Part shown: piece by piece, positions 29,246 through 29,319 of the stretch
Numbering within the stretch: position 1 is the first letter of the stretch
Layout: every line of letters begins with the position of its first letter
Origin: an uncultured Eubacteriales bacterium
GTDB lineage: Bacteria; Bacillota; Clostridia; Oscillospirales; Oscillospiraceae
Length of the DNA: 29,319 nt
Assembly (NCBI GenBank): GCA_900545405.1
Contig: UQYT01000033.1
Coordinates: forward strand, 1 to 29,319
Direction of reading: 5' to 3'
Notes under the pieces: model-generated
The model's database searches: none
Told to the model about the DNA's origin: nothing
Seen by the model: only the letters and a program-made list of their open reading frames with translations
Translations under genes and position numbers: made by a program

Positions 29246-29319
29246 GTGGAGCCGCCAAGGTAAAAAAAGCGCTTTTCTTTGGCGGCTCGACACCGTTTCT
29301 TTGGGCAAGCACCAAAGAA
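29246..29319. repeat. Right copy of the terminal repeat, with longer inverted structure
   Basis: Bases 29267-29319 equal bases 1-53. Upstream sequence shows that the repeat is part of a larger dyad: GAGCCGCCAA at 29249-29258 pairs with TTGGCGGCTC at 29279-29288, enclosing the palindrome AAAAGCGCTTTT. A second hairpin TTCTTTGG/CCAAAGAA follows. The region 29116-29245 holds no gene that I can support. Confidence 0.8.

Noticed and set aside
29099..29308. Small minus-strand gene near the right end
   Set aside because: It runs across the inverted terminal repeat and a low-complexity C-rich stretch, and has no ribosome site or recognisable features.
1..29319. Window as a complete circular plasmid or phage because the ends match
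   Set aside because: The content is chromosomal housekeeping (pheST, alr, tRNAs, pncB), with no replication, partition, integrase or capsid genes. A dispersed repeat at the ends explains the match better.

Overview
The window looks like a chromosomal piece of a high-GC, anaerobic, spore-forming Clostridia-type Firmicute, most likely in the Oscillospirales or a similar gut lineage. This rests on IreB, NiaR, an EndoA-type MazF beside alanine racemase, a T-box ahead of pheST, tRNA genes with encoded CCA, consensus sigma-A promoters, AGGAGG-type ribosome sites, and the gene order nnrD - lipoprotein - alr - mazF. The taxonomy is an inference. No phage, insertion sequence or CRISPR array is visible. 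The same 53-bp sequence sits at both ends of the window, so the piece is probably bounded by copies of a dispersed hairpin repeat.

Layout. (1) 1-297: hairpin-rich non-coding block. (2) 298-3170, minus strand: a five-gene operon (DUF134 regulator, NifX-like protein, two MinD-type ATPases carrying ferredoxin domains, and a second NifX-like protein with a His/Cys tail). All four junctions are 4-base ATGA overlaps. The layout resembles the Orange Protein (ORP) Mo/Cu cluster systems of Desulfovibrio. (3) 3230-3966: a tRNA cluster (Arg-TCT, His-GTG, Gln-TTG, Lys-TTT) with a tandem 118-bp structured repeat between Gln and Lys. (4) 3972-7038: an ABC exporter pair, divergent from an XRE-type membrane regulator that carries an in-frame stop at codon 5. 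(5) 7087-10003: a glycerophosphodiester phosphodiesterase, divergent from an MFS symporter and a small coiled-coil protein. (6) 10031-13067: two convergent lipoproteins with solute-binding-like domains and similar upstream sequences. (7) 13096-17134: a TIM-barrel protein, then pncB-niaR and a PTS-EIIC-like membrane protein. Both transcription units carry a NiaR-type operator at the predicted start site, and the second operator lies inside a terminator hairpin. (8) 17189-20453: a small secreted protein, an aminotransferase, a polysaccharide deacetylase and a membrane-anchored protein of unknown function. (9) 20510-23548, minus strand: nnrD - lipoprotein - alr - mazF, with no antitoxin gene and an apparently leaderless nnrD. 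(10) 23577-27404: Phe T-box and pheST. (11) 27438-27808: ireB. (12) 27823-28454: a membrane-anchored gene with an in-frame TAA. (13) 28467-29115: a MogA/MoaB-like protein.

The best candidates for something not widely described are the ORP-like operon with its own operator, the NiaR promoter nested in a terminator driving a candidate niacin transporter, and the tandem repeat whose hairpins covary. Two genes (6394-7038 and 27823-28392) are each interrupted by one TAA although their promoters, ribosome sites and remaining frames look intact.
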